A stretch of 64,000 nucleotides of DNA from UBA6398 sp963660485. Lineage in GTDB: Bacteria; Bacteroidota; Bacteroidia; Bacteroidales; Bacteroidaceae. A model generated the notes under the pieces. The model was not told the origin of the DNA. It worked only from the letters and a program-made list of their open reading frames with translations, and did no database searches. How positions within the stretch are numbered: the first letter of the stretch is position 1; each line of letters opens with the position of its first letter. This document shows, piece after piece, positions 9,596 to 19,321 of the stretch. Location: assembly GCA_963660485.1 (NCBI GenBank), contig CAVKYH010000007.1, positions 1 through 64,000 of the forward strand. The letters run 5' to 3'. Made by a program: the position numbers and the translations under genes.

Positions 9596-9680
9596 CGGAG
9601 AGAGAGGGATTCGAACCCCCGATACGTTGCCGTATGCCGGTTTTCAAGACCGGTGTAATCGACCACTCTACCATCTCTCC
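9596..9680 (-). tRNA. tRNA-Ser (anticodon TGA)
   Basis: The minus strand gives an 85-base cloverleaf with acceptor stem GGAGAGA/TCTCTCC, an anticodon arm with loop CTTGAAA (anticodon TGA, serine), a long variable arm as expected for class II serine tRNAs, and the T arm GGGTTCGAATCCC. CCA is not encoded. Its 3' end faces the mobilisable island on the left, the usual arrangement when an element has integrated into a tRNA 3' end. Confidence 0.95.
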
Positions 9681-9827
9681 AAAAAATAGTGTCATTACTT
9701 GCGAAAAATCTTGGTAGAATTTATCGTTTCTATGACTGATGTCATCAAGCTAACGTAGAGCCTTTGGATTTTTGACGGTGCAAAATTAAACAAACTTGCG
9801 CATTTGGGCAAATTATGACAAAGTTTT

Positions 9828-9858
9828 TTTGAAGAGAGGGGCTTTTTTACTACTTTTG
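9828..9858 (+). promoter_or_regulatory. Promoter of mutS2-menA
   Basis: TTTG at 9828-9831 and TACTTTTG at 9851-9858, separated by exactly 19 bp, match the Bacteroidota -33/-7 consensus. The -7 element ends 44 bp before the mutS2 start codon. Confidence 0.75.
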
Positions 9859-9902
9859 TAATAACATAAGTAGCTAATTTTTAGATAAGAAGTTATAATA
9901 TA

Positions 9903-12416
9903 ATGATATATCCCGAAAAATTTGAGGAAAAAATCGGATTCAACGAAATACGTACGATGCTCAAAGGACGGTGTCTCTCGGAATTGGGCGTGGAGTGTAT
10001 CAATCAAATGGGTGTGCTTTACGAGGGTGATGAGATACGCGAACGTCTGAAACAGGTTGGAGAAATGCGTAGGGTTCTTAGAGAAGAAGATGATTTTCCT
10101 GTTGAAAATTTTATAGATATCCGTCAATCGCTTATGCGTGTGAGGCTCGAAGGAACACATCTTGAAGAATTGGAAGTCTTCGACTTAAAACGTTCTTTGT
10201 CGACTATTGCAGATATTGTAGGCTTTCTGAAACGTGGCGTTAACGATGACAGTCAACCAACCTATCCCACTTTGCTGCGACTTGTTGATGGCGTTGTGGT
10301 ATTTCCGGAGATTGTGAAACGGGCTGACGCTATTCTCAACAAATACGGACGTATCAAAGATAACGCATCACCAGAGTTGGCACGCATACGTTCGGAAATT
10401 GAAAGCGCCAAGCGGGGTATTTCCTATTCCATTCGCTCCATTATTTCTTCGGCACAGAAAGATGGTATTATAGACAAAGATGTTACGCCGACAATACGAG
10501 ATGGCAGACTTGTGATACCGGTAATGCCGGCTTTGAAACGTAAATTCCGTGGCATTATACACGATGAATCGGCAACGGGAAAGACTGTATTTATCGAACC
10601 GACAGAAATTGTAGAGTCGAACAATCGTATTCGTGAATTACAGGGTGCCGAACAACGAGAGATAATAAGGATTCTAAAGGAGTTGACCGATTGGATTCGT
10701 CCACAAATAGCAGAGATTATTCCAAGCTATCACTTTCTGGGAGAGATTGACTTTATTCGTGCCAAAGCATTACTTGGAGAAAGTCTTAATGCCGTAGAGC
10801 CACAAGTTAGCGACAACCCTGTTATTGATTGGGTGCAAGCCGTACACCCAATACTCGCCACATCGTTGAAACGCCGTGGGGGAAAAGTTGTCCCGCTTGA
10901 TATTGAGATTTCGTCAAACCGTAGGATTCTAATAATTTCCGGGCCTAATGCCGGTGGCAAATCTGTTTGTCTGAAAACGGTAGGACTTCTGCAATATATG
11001 CTGCAATGCGGATTGCCAATACCGGTGCGTGAAAATTCCAAGACAGGTGTTTTCGATGGAATCTTCATTGATATAGGCGACGAACAGAGCATTACAAACG
11101 AACTTAGCACGTATTCTTCTCATCTTCTAAACATGAAAGTGATGATGAAAAACGCGTCTGCGCGCAGTTTGTTGCTTATCGACGAATTTGGAGGCGGTAC
11201 GGAACCGCAGATTGGCGGTGCTCTCGCCGAGGCTATTCTTAAACGTTTTATAGAATGCGGTACGTATGGCGTGATAACAACTCATTATCAAAATCTAAAG
11301 CGTTACGCCGACGGACATTCGGGCGTTGTTAATGGTGCAATGCTTTACGACCGGGATAAAATGCAGGCGCTTTTTCAATTACAAATCGGGCAACCAGGAA
11401 GTTCCTTTGCCGTGGAGATAGCACGTAAGATAGGTATTCCGACCGACGTTATTGAAGATGCATCGCAGATTGTCGGCAAGGAATATATTGACAGCGATAG
11501 ATATTTGCTTGATATCGTGCGAGACAAACGCTATTGGGAAAGCAAAAGACAGAAAGTGCACCAACAGGAAAAGCGTTTAGAGGAAATCATTGCCCGCTAC
11601 GAAAAGGAGATGCAGGAACTTCAAACAAGCAGAAAAGAAGTTATCGCCAAGGCTAAGGAAGATGCGCGTCAACTGCTTGATGCTTCGAACGCGAAAATAG
11701 AAAACACCATACGCTCAATACGTGAAATTCAGGCAGAACGCGAGAAAACCCGTGAGGTGCGCCAAGAACTTGAAGAATTCAAGAGAGAAGTTGAAGGCGT
11801 AAACGCAGAAGAAAAAGAAGATGCCATTAAGCGGAAAATGGAACAGATTCAACGGCGAAAACAACGCCGGGAAGAGCGTCGCCAAAAGGCTGGCAATAAA
11901 AAAACAACCGCATCTGAAAGTATTGTCAACGCTCCAAAAGAAACAGGAATGCCCAAGCCTGGAGACTACGTGAGAATAAAGGGGCAGACTTCGGTGGGAA
12001 AACTCAAGGAAATATCGGGAAAGAAAGCCGTTGTGGTATTTGGTGCCATGCAAGTGGTAATTGATATGTCAAGATTGACTCTTACTGACGCTCCCGAGAA
12101 GAAAGTTTTGCAAGATGCCGCATATATGAGCCGCTCCACACGCATGGCGGTTGACGAACGCAAGAGCAATTTTAAACCAGATATAGATGTGCGCGGAATG
12201 AGAGGCGATGAAGCATTGCGTACGGTGATGGCTTTTGTTGACGATGCCCAGTTGCTCGGCGTGGCACGCATCAGAATCTTACATGGTACTGGTACCGGGG
12301 CTTTGCGCGAGGTTATCCGACAATATTTACGCACTGTTCCGGGAAATGTGTCGTATCACGACGAACATGTTCAGTTTGGTGGGAGCGGCATAACGGTTGT
12401 TGACATGAAGCAATAG
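9903..12416 (+). CDS. mutS2: Endonuclease MutS2
   Basis: MutS paralogue of 837 residues that in other bacteria binds branched DNA and collided ribosomes and suppresses recombination. The order of domains is complete: an N-terminal core and lever region (1-320), the ABC-type ATPase with Walker A GPNAGGKS near 346-353 and Walker B LLLIDEFGGGTEP near 423, a long coiled coil (about 540-665), a KOW-like segment (PGDYVRIKGQTSVGKL), and a C-terminal Smr nuclease domain with DVRGMRGDEAL and HGTGTGALRE. The mismatch-recognition domain of MutS is absent, as expected. The length is normal. menA follows after 12 bp on the same strand, so the two are probably one transcript from the promoter at 9828-9858. 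Confidence 0.95.
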   Translation: MIYPEKFEEKIGFNEIRTMLKGRCLSELGVECINQMGVLYEGDEIRERLKQVGEMRRVLREEDDFPVENFIDIRQSLMRVRLEGTHLEELEVFDLKRSLSTIADIVGFLKRGVNDDSQPTYPTLLRLVDGVVVFPEIVKRADAILNKYGRIKDNASPELARIRSEIESAKRGISYSIRSIISSAQKDGIIDKDVTPTIRDGRLVIPVMPALKRKFRGIIHDESATGKTVFIEPTEIVESNNRIRELQGAEQREIIRILKELTDWIRPQIAEIIPSYHFLGEIDFIRAKALLGESLNAVEPQVSDNPVIDWVQAVHPILATSLKRRGGKVVPLDIEISSNRRILIISGPNAGGKSVCLKTVGLLQYMLQCGLPIPVRENSKTGVFDGIFIDIGDEQSITNELSTYSSHLLNMKVMMKNASARSLLLIDEFGGGTEPQIGGALAEAILKRFIECGTYGVITTHYQNLKRYADGHSGVVNGAMLYDRDKMQALFQLQIGQPGSSFAVEIARKIGIPTDVIEDASQIVGKEYIDSDRYLLDIVRDKRYWESKRQKVHQQEKRLEEIIARYEKEMQELQTSRKEVIAKAKEDARQLLDASNAKIENTIRSIREIQAEREKTREVRQELEEFKREVEGVNAEEKEDAIKRKMEQIQRRKQRREERRQKAGNKKTTASESIVNAPKETGMPKPGDYVRIKGQTSVGKLKEISGKKAVVVFGAMQVVIDMSRLTLTDAPEKKVLQDAAYMSRSTRMAVDERKSNFKPDIDVRGMRGDEALRTVMAFVDDAQLLGVARIRILHGTGTGALREVIRQYLRTVPGNVSYHDEHVQFGGSGITVVDMKQ

Positions 12417-12428
12417 CATTTGGAGATT

Positions 12429-13319
12429 ATGAACGAGGAAAATGTAAGGTGCAACTCCGCAAAAGCGTGGTTTCTCGCGGCAAGACCAAAAACGTTGACC
12501 GCTGCAATGATTCCTGTGGTTATTGCCTGGGCAATGGCATATGCCGATGGAAATTTTAAATGGTTTCCTGCCGTAGCATGCTGTGTTTTTGCAGGACTTA
12601 TGCAGATTGCTTCGAATTTGATCAATGATTTATATGATTTTCTAAAAGGTTCTGACCGCGAAGATCGCCTTGGACCCAAACGGGCAACGGCTCAAGGGTG
12701 GATAACTCCCACTGCCATGCGTGTTGGGATAATAGTCGTGGTAACAGCGGCGTGTGTAATGGGTTGTCTGCTTGTTAAAACGGCGGGCATATGGCTTGTT
12801 GCCTTGGGTGGTGCGTGTGTGGTTTTCGCGTTTCTCTACACTACCCTACTTTCCTACCTCGGTTTGGGCGATTTGCTGGTTCTTGTTTTTTTCGGGCTCG
12901 TTCCCGTTACAGCCACTTACTATCTTCAAACCAACCAAATCAATATTTCAATAATAATATGTGCCTTGTCGTGTGGCGTGGTTATAGACACTTTGCTTGT
13001 ACTAAACAATTTCCGCGACCGCGAAGCCGACAAAATTAGTGGAAAACGCACTGTAGTTGTTATGTTTGGCGAAACTTTCGGAAAAAGGCTTTATCTGTTC
13101 TTGGGAATAGCAGCTTGCGCGCTCACTCTATCGCTTGCTTTTCAAGGCAGATACTTTGCTGCTTTTCTGCCGTTGCTTTATCTTTTTCCACATTTCAAGA
13201 CCTGGCGAACAATGGTGGAAATCAACAAGGGAAAAGAGCTTAACCGCGTATTGGGAATGACTTCGCGTAATATGGCAATATTCGGATTGCTGCTTGCAAC
13301 AGGCATTGTTTTATCGTAA
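12429..13319 (+). CDS. menA: 1,4-dihydroxy-2-naphthoate polyprenyltransferase
   Basis: Integral membrane UbiA-superfamily enzyme that attaches the polyprenyl chain to 1,4-dihydroxy-2-naphthoate in menaquinone synthesis. The prenyl-diphosphate/magnesium motif is NLINDLYDF followed by D at the expected spacing, and a second Asp-rich loop is NNFRDREADKISGKRT. The N-terminal AWFLAARPKTLTAA is typical of MenA. About eight to nine hydrophobic helices follow. The ATG at 12429 is chosen over the TTG at 12420 because TTTGGAG then lies at ribosome-binding distance; this gives 296 residues. Menaquinone is the usual quinone of Bacteroidales, so the gene is a housekeeping one and is likely co-transcribed with mutS2. 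Confidence 0.93.
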   Translation: MNEENVRCNSAKAWFLAARPKTLTAAMIPVVIAWAMAYADGNFKWFPAVACCVFAGLMQIASNLINDLYDFLKGSDREDRLGPKRATAQGWITPTAMRVGIIVVVTAACVMGCLLVKTAGIWLVALGGACVVFAFLYTTLLSYLGLGDLLVLVFFGLVPVTATYYLQTNQINISIIICALSCGVVIDTLLVLNNFRDREADKISGKRTVVVMFGETFGKRLYLFLGIAACALTLSLAFQGRYFAAFLPLLYLFPHFKTWRTMVEINKGKELNRVLGMTSRNMAIFGLLLATGIVLS

Positions 13320-13354
13320 ACTTATTCTCTTTTTCTTATATAGGGAGAACGAAA

Positions 13355-13396
13355 AAACGAAGTCCGATATTGTTCAAACAATATCGGACTTCGTTT
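13355..13396. terminator. Bidirectional terminator between menA and the DUF4838 gene
   Basis: Perfect 20-bp inverted repeat (arm AAACGAAGTCCGATATTGTT, two-base loop) with A and T runs at its ends, placed between two convergent genes. Confidence 0.85.
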
Positions 13397-13466
13397 AAAT
13401 TATAACGCTTGTCAGAAAAACAACATCCCGTGTCTTTCCGAAACGAAGTGCTGTTAAATCAAAGTT

Positions 13467-15194
13467 CTATTTATTGTATTCATTCATAAACTGTTCCAAG
13501 TTCTTCGGTTCGTTTATTCGTATTCCGTCGCGCTTTACTATTCTCAGAAACTCCTCGTATGTGCCGTTTTGTTTTGCTGCTTCTTTTTTGCGCATCGAAT
13601 ATAGATAAGCCGGCGAAAGCCACAGGCGTTCTATTCTGTTGAGTTCGTCCTGACCATTGCAGTGCTTTTTGGCTTCATCAAGCAGTTTCATCGAATTTGT
13701 TATGAATGCTTCGGTAAACAATGGGTTATGGGCATTGGGATAAATGTTGGTATGTGTGTCGTTGCCCACAAGACCTTGCATATCATTGTAGTATTGCATC
13801 ACATATGCGGCTGCGCCGCCATAGAAACCGTTTATAAATTCCTTGACAAGCGTGTTGACGTCCAAAGAAGGGTTCCACAAAAGTTTCGACAACACATATG
13901 AACGCAATTCGGAGAATTCCCCGTATTTTGTTTGGTATTGTGCTTCTTCGTATATGCCTATTGCGTTGTATTTTGCAAAGGTCTTGATGTTCGGACCTAA
14001 GACATTGAAATTCGGAAACGGCGCGAGGTATTGCGAATACGACACCACGTAGTCCCAAATATAGAGATGCGGAGCGATGCTTGCCCACGCCTTTATGTCT
14101 CTAAGGAATGCCTTGTTGAGCTCTTGCGAGCAGCCTTCCAAACTGTGCATGAAGCAACATTCTATACTGCATAGACGTATCACAACATTGTCGTCAGGAA
14201 CAATTCCAACGGGTGGTTTGCGTGTGTAGTAGTATGCAAATGTACCTATATACTTGTTGGGATATTTTTTCTTGACTTCTCTTGCCAATTGGTTCACAAA
14301 CCAAACCCATATGCCGCTTTGCCCGCCGTATTTTTCCACTAATGCTGTGCATTTGTCGCAGGTACAATACGTTTGATTGTCGTTTTGGCTCATGTCGTAT
14401 ATGGCATTGCCGGGAATAGCGGCTATCTTTTCCAGCATTTTCGCGGTCATTATTTTCAGCACTTCGGGATTGGAGAGACAAGGTTGGCTTTCGGCCACAC
14501 GTTTCCCGTCGCGCAGGGCATAATATTCGGGGTGGGAAGCGAAATATTGCGAAGGAGGCATAAACTGTCCCGCCGTGTGGCAATTCCAAAAGCCGTCGCA
14601 ACCGCCAAGTTCGTCTTTCACATAATTGCCGTTCACTTTGTTGTGTGCGCACCATTCTCCGTCTTCCATTTCCTTGTATCCAATTTGCCGTATAGCCACC
14701 TCGGGAGTTGATTCCTTGGAAAGGTTTTCAAATGAATATTTTGCGCGTTTGGGAACTCGGGTAACGCCGGGAGCAAACCAGCGCACGTCAAAAATGTCTT
14801 CGAGAAAACTGAAAACTCCATACATGGTGGCACGCTCGGTATTGCCGTAGATATAAATATTGCCCTTCTTGGAAACATACGAATAGACATCTTTCATTCC
14901 AAGTTGGCGTGTGCCGTATTCCAAAGCCTTCCCCGTGGCATTATATCCTACATAGATATGTTTGCCCTTGGTTTTCACTCCGTTGCTTATAGGAAGTTTT
15001 GCCCCGCTTATGTCATGGATATAATTTTGCAGTTCTTTAGCTGCATATAGCTCGCAGGCGGCAGCCTGTGGGCGCACCACAATGGAATATTTGGAATTCC
15101 CGTTTGAAAACAGAGTGTAAGAAGCGGCAAATGCTCCGAAATTGCCCACAATTACAGCCATTAAGGCTACAAATAGTTTGATTTGATTTTTCAT
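13467..15194 (-). CDS. Secreted DUF4838 domain protein (glycosidase-like)
   Basis: Protein of 575 residues with a signal peptide (MKNQIKLFVALMAVIVGNFG, then AFA). Residues about 30-160 resemble the N-terminal domain found before alpha-glucuronidase and hexosaminidase barrels (ELQNYIHDISGAKLPI, GNTERATMYGVFSFLEDIFDVRWFAPG). The following part fits DUF4838, with DMSQNDNQTYCTCDKCTAL and ANQ/WVWFVNQLA, a likely TIM-barrel glycosidase. It is probably exported to the periplasm or surface to act on a glycan; the substrate cannot be told. It stands alone with no SusC/SusD partner. A modular 21-bp-phased repeat lies 56 bp upstream of the start. Confidence 0.8.
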   Translation of the reverse strand: MKNQIKLFVALMAVIVGNFGAFAASYTLFSNGNSKYSIVVRPQAAACELYAAKELQNYIHDISGAKLPISNGVKTKGKHIYVGYNATGKALEYGTRQLGMKDVYSYVSKKGNIYIYGNTERATMYGVFSFLEDIFDVRWFAPGVTRVPKRAKYSFENLSKESTPEVAIRQIGYKEMEDGEWCAHNKVNGNYVKDELGGCDGFWNCHTAGQFMPPSQYFASHPEYYALRDGKRVAESQPCLSNPEVLKIMTAKMLEKIAAIPGNAIYDMSQNDNQTYCTCDKCTALVEKYGGQSGIWVWFVNQLAREVKKKYPNKYIGTFAYYYTRKPPVGIVPDDNVVIRLCSIECCFMHSLEGCSQELNKAFLRDIKAWASIAPHLYIWDYVVSYSQYLAPFPNFNVLGPNIKTFAKYNAIGIYEEAQYQTKYGEFSELRSYVLSKLLWNPSLDVNTLVKEFINGFYGGAAAYVMQYYNDMQGLVGNDTHTNIYPNAHNPLFTEAFITNSMKLLDEAKKHCNGQDELNRIERLWLSPAYLYSMRKKEAAKQNGTYEEFLRIVKRDGIRINEPKNLEQFMNEYNK

Positions 15195-15249
15195 GTCGGT
15201 ATTCGTTTTGTCGTTATCATGAATATTAGTAAAAACACTGTCAGAAATC

Positions 15250-15322
15250 GCAAAAAACGATGTCTGATATTATTTAAACAATGTCAGACATAATTTAAAT
15301 AATGTCTGATATCGTTTTTACG
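15250..15322. repeat. 21-bp-phased modular repeat, copy 1
   Basis: The core at 15260-15312 is 53 bp: words ATGTCTGATAT, ATGTCAGACAT and ATGTCTGATAT separated by 10-bp spacers TATTTAAACA and AATTTAAATA. The right flank is CGTTTTTACG and the left is A-rich. It lies between the end of the tubulin/actin operon and the DUF4838 gene, both on the minus strand. Confidence 0.85.
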
Positions 15323-15373
15323 ATATACTATATGCGAATTTTGCTATAAAAACGCCCTCAAATATACGAACAT

Positions 15374-15904
15374 TTACGCAGAAAGAAGCACCAATGTCTT
15401 TTTTTCTATTCGCCACAATCGATCGTTGCCATATCGGGCAATTCCTTGGCTGATTGTCTTGAAACTTTTTGCCTCGGAAAGCGTGCAACTGCCTTGCTCA
15501 AATTCCACGGCATCCAATATACCATCGAAAGCCATGATGCGGCCGAGATTGCAAATTTCAAAACATACACACGATTCGTCCTGGGCAGGAAATGCCGCAA
15601 ACGCACTCTTGGCATTGCTTTCGGCACTTAGCGCAGCAAATACGTTGGAACGGTTCAAATCAAAGAAACCTCGGCGCAACAGAGCTGGTTCTTCTGTTTT
15701 ATCTGTTGGATATTCTTTGATTTCCGTAAGTTTGTTAATCTTTTGTTCCAACTCCCGGATTTTTGCGGCAAAGCTTTCGTTTTCCTTTACCAGATACTCG
15801 TTTAATTCCAGGCTTGCTTTTAATCCCTTTTCCAAATCAGCCAACCTCTTTTCCAAAGAAGAAGTCAAGTTTCGGAATTGTTTGCTTCCTATGATTAGAA
15901 CCAT
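15374..15904 (-). CDS. Coiled-coil hypothetical protein, last gene of the tubulin/actin operon
   Basis: Protein of 176 residues not recognised as any family. Residues about 8-70 are a strong coiled coil (repeated leucines at heptad spacing in LTSSLEKRLADLEKGL and LEQKINKLTEIKEY). The remaining 105 residues form a globular part containing ESCVCFEICNLGRIM and no known catalytic motif. There is no signal peptide or membrane segment. It follows the actin/Hsp70-like gene after three bases (TAA gcc ATG), so translation is very probably coupled. A role as an adaptor or scaffold for the filament or ATPase proteins is possible but inferred only from the coiled coil and the operon. Confidence 0.7.
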   Translation of the reverse strand: MVLIIGSKQFRNLTSSLEKRLADLEKGLKASLELNEYLVKENESFAAKIRELEQKINKLTEIKEYPTDKTEEPALLRRGFFDLNRSNVFAALSAESNAKSAFAAFPAQDESCVCFEICNLGRIMAFDGILDAVEFEQGSCTLSEAKSFKTISQGIARYGNDRLWRIEKKTLVLLSA

Positions 15905-15907
15905 GGC

Positions 15908-18900
15908 TTACTTGTTTTGCTCGTAGATTTTTTGCGACAGACTGTTTATCACGCCTTTTAGGGGATAGAAAAACAATGTTTCTTCTATTTTCTTGTCTTT
16001 GTCCCCGTTTTCCACCAGCATGAGCAACTTTTTCAAATAGGTGTCCAAGTCGTTGTCGCAATTTGCCTTTGCGAAAGAAACAGACTCTTTGGTAACTCCA
16101 AAAAGATTTTCAATGTCAACGATTTGCGGCATTTTGTTGAATGCAAAATCCAAATATTTCCTGGTAGAAGCAATCGTTTCTTCAAAACGTTTGTCATCAA
16201 TGGAATGATAGTTCTCTCCCTGCTCCACAAACCCTTTTCCGTCTGCTTTAAGAATGACCTCCTGAGGATTTGCTGCGCCGTTGAAATTATCAGAAACCAA
16301 TGCGCCTTTACACGTTACGACTTTGGGGCTGCTGCCATACCCCAAGCCTACAATATCTATGTCATGAGAGCATTTCCTTTCAACTACAGTTTCGAGCACA
16401 GCCTTTGTGTATTGCGAAACGCTCTGTTTGTTCGAAGAAAGAATGTTTACCACATATCCTCCGTTGCCGCTAAAAGCAATGTGTCGCGGGAAATCCAGAT
16501 TCTTGCACCTTATTATTTCTGCCACATGGTATATTATAGCCGTATAGAACAGCAGGAAAACAATCTTGAACCTATCGTCTACTTCCAAAATATAATCGAA
16601 GTCGATAAGTTTCTCGTCAATTTTCTTCGCCATTTGGTTGTCTTTCAGCGTAAAAAGGAATGACGCCATATTTTCAGGGCGTTTGTTGCTTTCGCTGTCA
16701 AGCATTGCGAGAAGTTCGGCAAGGTTGTTGCTCTCCAAAATCTTGCGAATCTTGGGCTTGTAGTAATCGATTATTCCGTTGCCGAAGTTTTCCTTGGCAA
16801 TAGCGTCTCTAAACAAATCGTTCATGGCAAACCGGAACGAAGTAACGCATTGCAGTTGTTTCTCTTTGGCAAATGCTATGTCGGTTGTGCCGCCTCCGAT
16901 GTCAATATTTACTATATCGGAAGAAGAAGCTATCTTGTTGAAATAATATTTTATGGGAGCCACGCTTTCCAACACGCAGTGGGTTGTTGCAGGAGCTGGA
17001 GCGAAATATTTGTTGTACTTTTCGTTCCAGATTCTGCCTAAGCTTGTAAGTTGGCTTTGCGACATACTTTGCGGATAGGACCAAACAATATTTGTCTTTT
17101 CCAAATCTCCGTTGTTCTGCAACGCTTTATTGCGCAACAACAAGGCAATACATTCTACATATTTGTCCAGCACAATCCGCTCATGTTCCCCACCCCATTT
17201 AATATTAAAGATGTAGGTGTCGTGAGGTAGCTCCCGGCGTTTACCATATGTAAACGGAATGTTCACCAAAGCAAATGCGTCAACTTTTTTGTCCCATGAC
17301 AACGAGCGTGCACACGACAAAACCGTTTGCGAAGGAAGTCCATAGTCAACCTTTTTGTTTTGCCGGTCGAGCAATTCCTTACCCAGCAATTCCGGCATAT
17401 AGTCTTTTTCCAAAAAAGGCTGTTCGTCAAGCAAATCCCATTGGGTGGTTTTACCGTTGCTTTCTATATATTCCGGCACGAATACTTCGCTGATCAACGA
17501 ATCCTGCTCGTTGTATCCAAATGGTACGCTCTCGGAAGAATTTCCTGACTTACATTCGATATGAGTAAAGCTTGTGCCCAAATCAACTGCAAATTCAAAA
17601 GCGTTTACCTTGTTGTTGTTCTTGAAACGCGGGATTATCAAGCCGGCAATATCGTTCCCGTTGCAAACTCTGATGTATTCAAAACGTTTTTGCTCTATTG
17701 TGTAAGTAATAGCCCGGGTTAAATCTTCGTTAGTAGTACGTGAAGCATTACGTATCTCGGACAAACGTTTTTCTTTCTGGTAAAAATCCAAGGTCAAGAC
17801 CTTTTCATCGGTAGTGATTATCGCTGCCGTGTAATACGCGTCTTCTTCCCGTTCAAACAGTATGTTAGGAGTTATGAACGCAGTGAAATCACATTGTTTT
17901 ATCAAACCGACTTTTTCGTTTCCATTGCCGGTATTGTTTTGTTTGTAGACCTTGGTGTATTCTATATAACGGATTTTGTCGTTTCCGCGTATCGGGATTC
18001 GAAGAACAACCTTCGCCTCGTTATTACCAGATAAGATCTCAATAGTTTTCTTACCGTCGGGCATTGTCCCCATTAAGTCTTCCGCCGTAAAATAACGGAA
18101 ATACAATGGTTTTATGGGCAGTAAGAATGATAGAGAACCGTTATTCTTTGAATTTGTAATGTTGCCGTCAAAATAATTCAAGGTGTTGAAATTATGAGGT
18201 ACGGCAATAATCGAATCTTCAAGGAAATCACCCAGCGTAAGATAGGGCTGTTTTGTTCCATCAAAAGGAAGAGTGCGCTCATCAAGGCTCCTGTTGTCTT
18301 TTTCAGGCGCAGCATTTAGTTCTCCCCAGGTAGAACTCGTATAAGAAAGGTGCTCGTAAATATTTCCTGCCTCCGTTGGTAAAACAAGGGGCTTTTCAGC
18401 AACTTGACATTTGGAACGAATTTCAAAATCACTGTCATTTATTTTGCGAGGTCTTAAAGCAAGAATATTGTAACCAAGAACTTCTACTATATCAGAATTC
18501 CCTTCTGAAAGTTTTATGTTTTCGAAAGCATCGCAACTCTCTCCGATACTCAAAATCTCGTCTTTAAGTTTGGCATCTTTTATTGCAGCAAAATTCTGAT
18601 TCAGATAATCGTCTATTTCCGGGAAAAGTTCTGAAAAATCAGCAATACCTTTCCTAAAAGAATACCATGCTTTTATATATTCTGCGTCTCTTTTGTAAAG
18701 AGGTTCGAAACTTTTTCCAAAAGGTTTGTGCTGTCCGAAAACAATTCTCTCGGAAACAAAAGAATTTGCGTTGGCGTTTGAAAAGAATACGGTTGCAGGT
18801 GAAGTCGCTCCGATAATGTTCAGAAGTTGTGCCCCGCGTTTATAATTAAGAAGGTAGATATTGTGTATGGAAGCAAAATTATAGGCAGAAGAATCGGAAT

Positions 18901-19321
18901 CGAGATATTTCTGCAAGACATCTCCCAAACACATATTGCCTTCGTTTCCCGAATCAAGAAGTTCTTTGATTCCTTGTTGGGGATTCCATTTAATTATTTC
19001 TATATCGTTTTGAAATTTAGCTATGTTGAAGAAAATTTCTCCTACATCAAGCGTTTCAGATACGAGTTTATGGTAAATTGTGTCCCCGTCAAGGAAATTG
19101 GAATTGTCATTGTTTTGCCGACAAATATAACCAAACGCGTTTTTTACCAAATCGATTCTTGCAAAAGGAGAAGGTATTGATGTTATTTCCTTTGACGCAG
19201 CCGCTCCTTCCGGGTCTATTATACTTTCACGATTTGTTGAATCGTAAGGATAGTCGGGCGAAGAATTCCAGTCGTTGTATGTGTTGGAACCTTCTTTGAA
19301 TATTCTAAAAACTTTTCCCAT
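15908..19321 (-). CDS. Actin/Hsp70-fold ATPase with long novel N-terminal region
   Basis: Very large protein of 1137 residues. From about residue 575 it shows an actin/Hsp70/FtsA-type nucleotide fold: a phosphate-1 loop AVDLGTSFTHIE (D near 580) and a phosphate-2 loop NIDIGGGTTDIAFA near 808-821, and later a glycine-rich AFSGNGGYVVNIL that fits the adenosine motif, with VGLGYGSSPK beyond it. The first 570 residues resemble nothing I recognise, with segments such as FLLPIKPLYFRYFTAEDLMG. No signal peptide or membrane helix is seen, so the protein is cytoplasmic. Its start codon shares one base with the stop of the tubulin-like gene (TGATG), which implies translational coupling and a functional partnership. 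The length far exceeds DnaK, FtsA or ParM. Confidence 0.8.
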   Translation of the reverse strand: MGKVFRIFKEGSNTYNDWNSSPDYPYDSTNRESIIDPEGAAASKEITSIPSPFARIDLVKNAFGYICRQNNDNSNFLDGDTIYHKLVSETLDVGEIFFNIAKFQNDIEIIKWNPQQGIKELLDSGNEGNMCLGDVLQKYLDSDSSAYNFASIHNIYLLNYKRGAQLLNIIGATSPATVFFSNANANSFVSERIVFGQHKPFGKSFEPLYKRDAEYIKAWYSFRKGIADFSELFPEIDDYLNQNFAAIKDAKLKDEILSIGESCDAFENIKLSEGNSDIVEVLGYNILALRPRKINDSDFEIRSKCQVAEKPLVLPTEAGNIYEHLSYTSSTWGELNAAPEKDNRSLDERTLPFDGTKQPYLTLGDFLEDSIIAVPHNFNTLNYFDGNITNSKNNGSLSFLLPIKPLYFRYFTAEDLMGTMPDGKKTIEILSGNNEAKVVLRIPIRGNDKIRYIEYTKVYKQNNTGNGNEKVGLIKQCDFTAFITPNILFEREEDAYYTAAIITTDEKVLTLDFYQKEKRLSEIRNASRTTNEDLTRAITYTIEQKRFEYIRVCNGNDIAGLIIPRFKNNNKVNAFEFAVDLGTSFTHIECKSGNSSESVPFGYNEQDSLISEVFVPEYIESNGKTTQWDLLDEQPFLEKDYMPELLGKELLDRQNKKVDYGLPSQTVLSCARSLSWDKKVDAFALVNIPFTYGKRRELPHDTYIFNIKWGGEHERIVLDKYVECIALLLRNKALQNNGDLEKTNIVWSYPQSMSQSQLTSLGRIWNEKYNKYFAPAPATTHCVLESVAPIKYYFNKIASSSDIVNIDIGGGTTDIAFAKEKQLQCVTSFRFAMNDLFRDAIAKENFGNGIIDYYKPKIRKILESNNLAELLAMLDSESNKRPENMASFLFTLKDNQMAKKIDEKLIDFDYILEVDDRFKIVFLLFYTAIIYHVAEIIRCKNLDFPRHIAFSGNGGYVVNILSSNKQSVSQYTKAVLETVVERKCSHDIDIVGLGYGSSPKVVTCKGALVSDNFNGAANPQEVILKADGKGFVEQGENYHSIDDKRFEETIASTRKYLDFAFNKMPQIVDIENLFGVTKESVSFAKANCDNDLDTYLKKLLMLVENGDKDKKIEETLFFYPLKGVINSLSQKIYEQNK

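Noticed and set aside
9600..12420. mutS2 as a member of the island
   Set aside because: It lies on the 5' side of the tRNA and is a standard chromosomal gene with its own good promoter and menA as partner.
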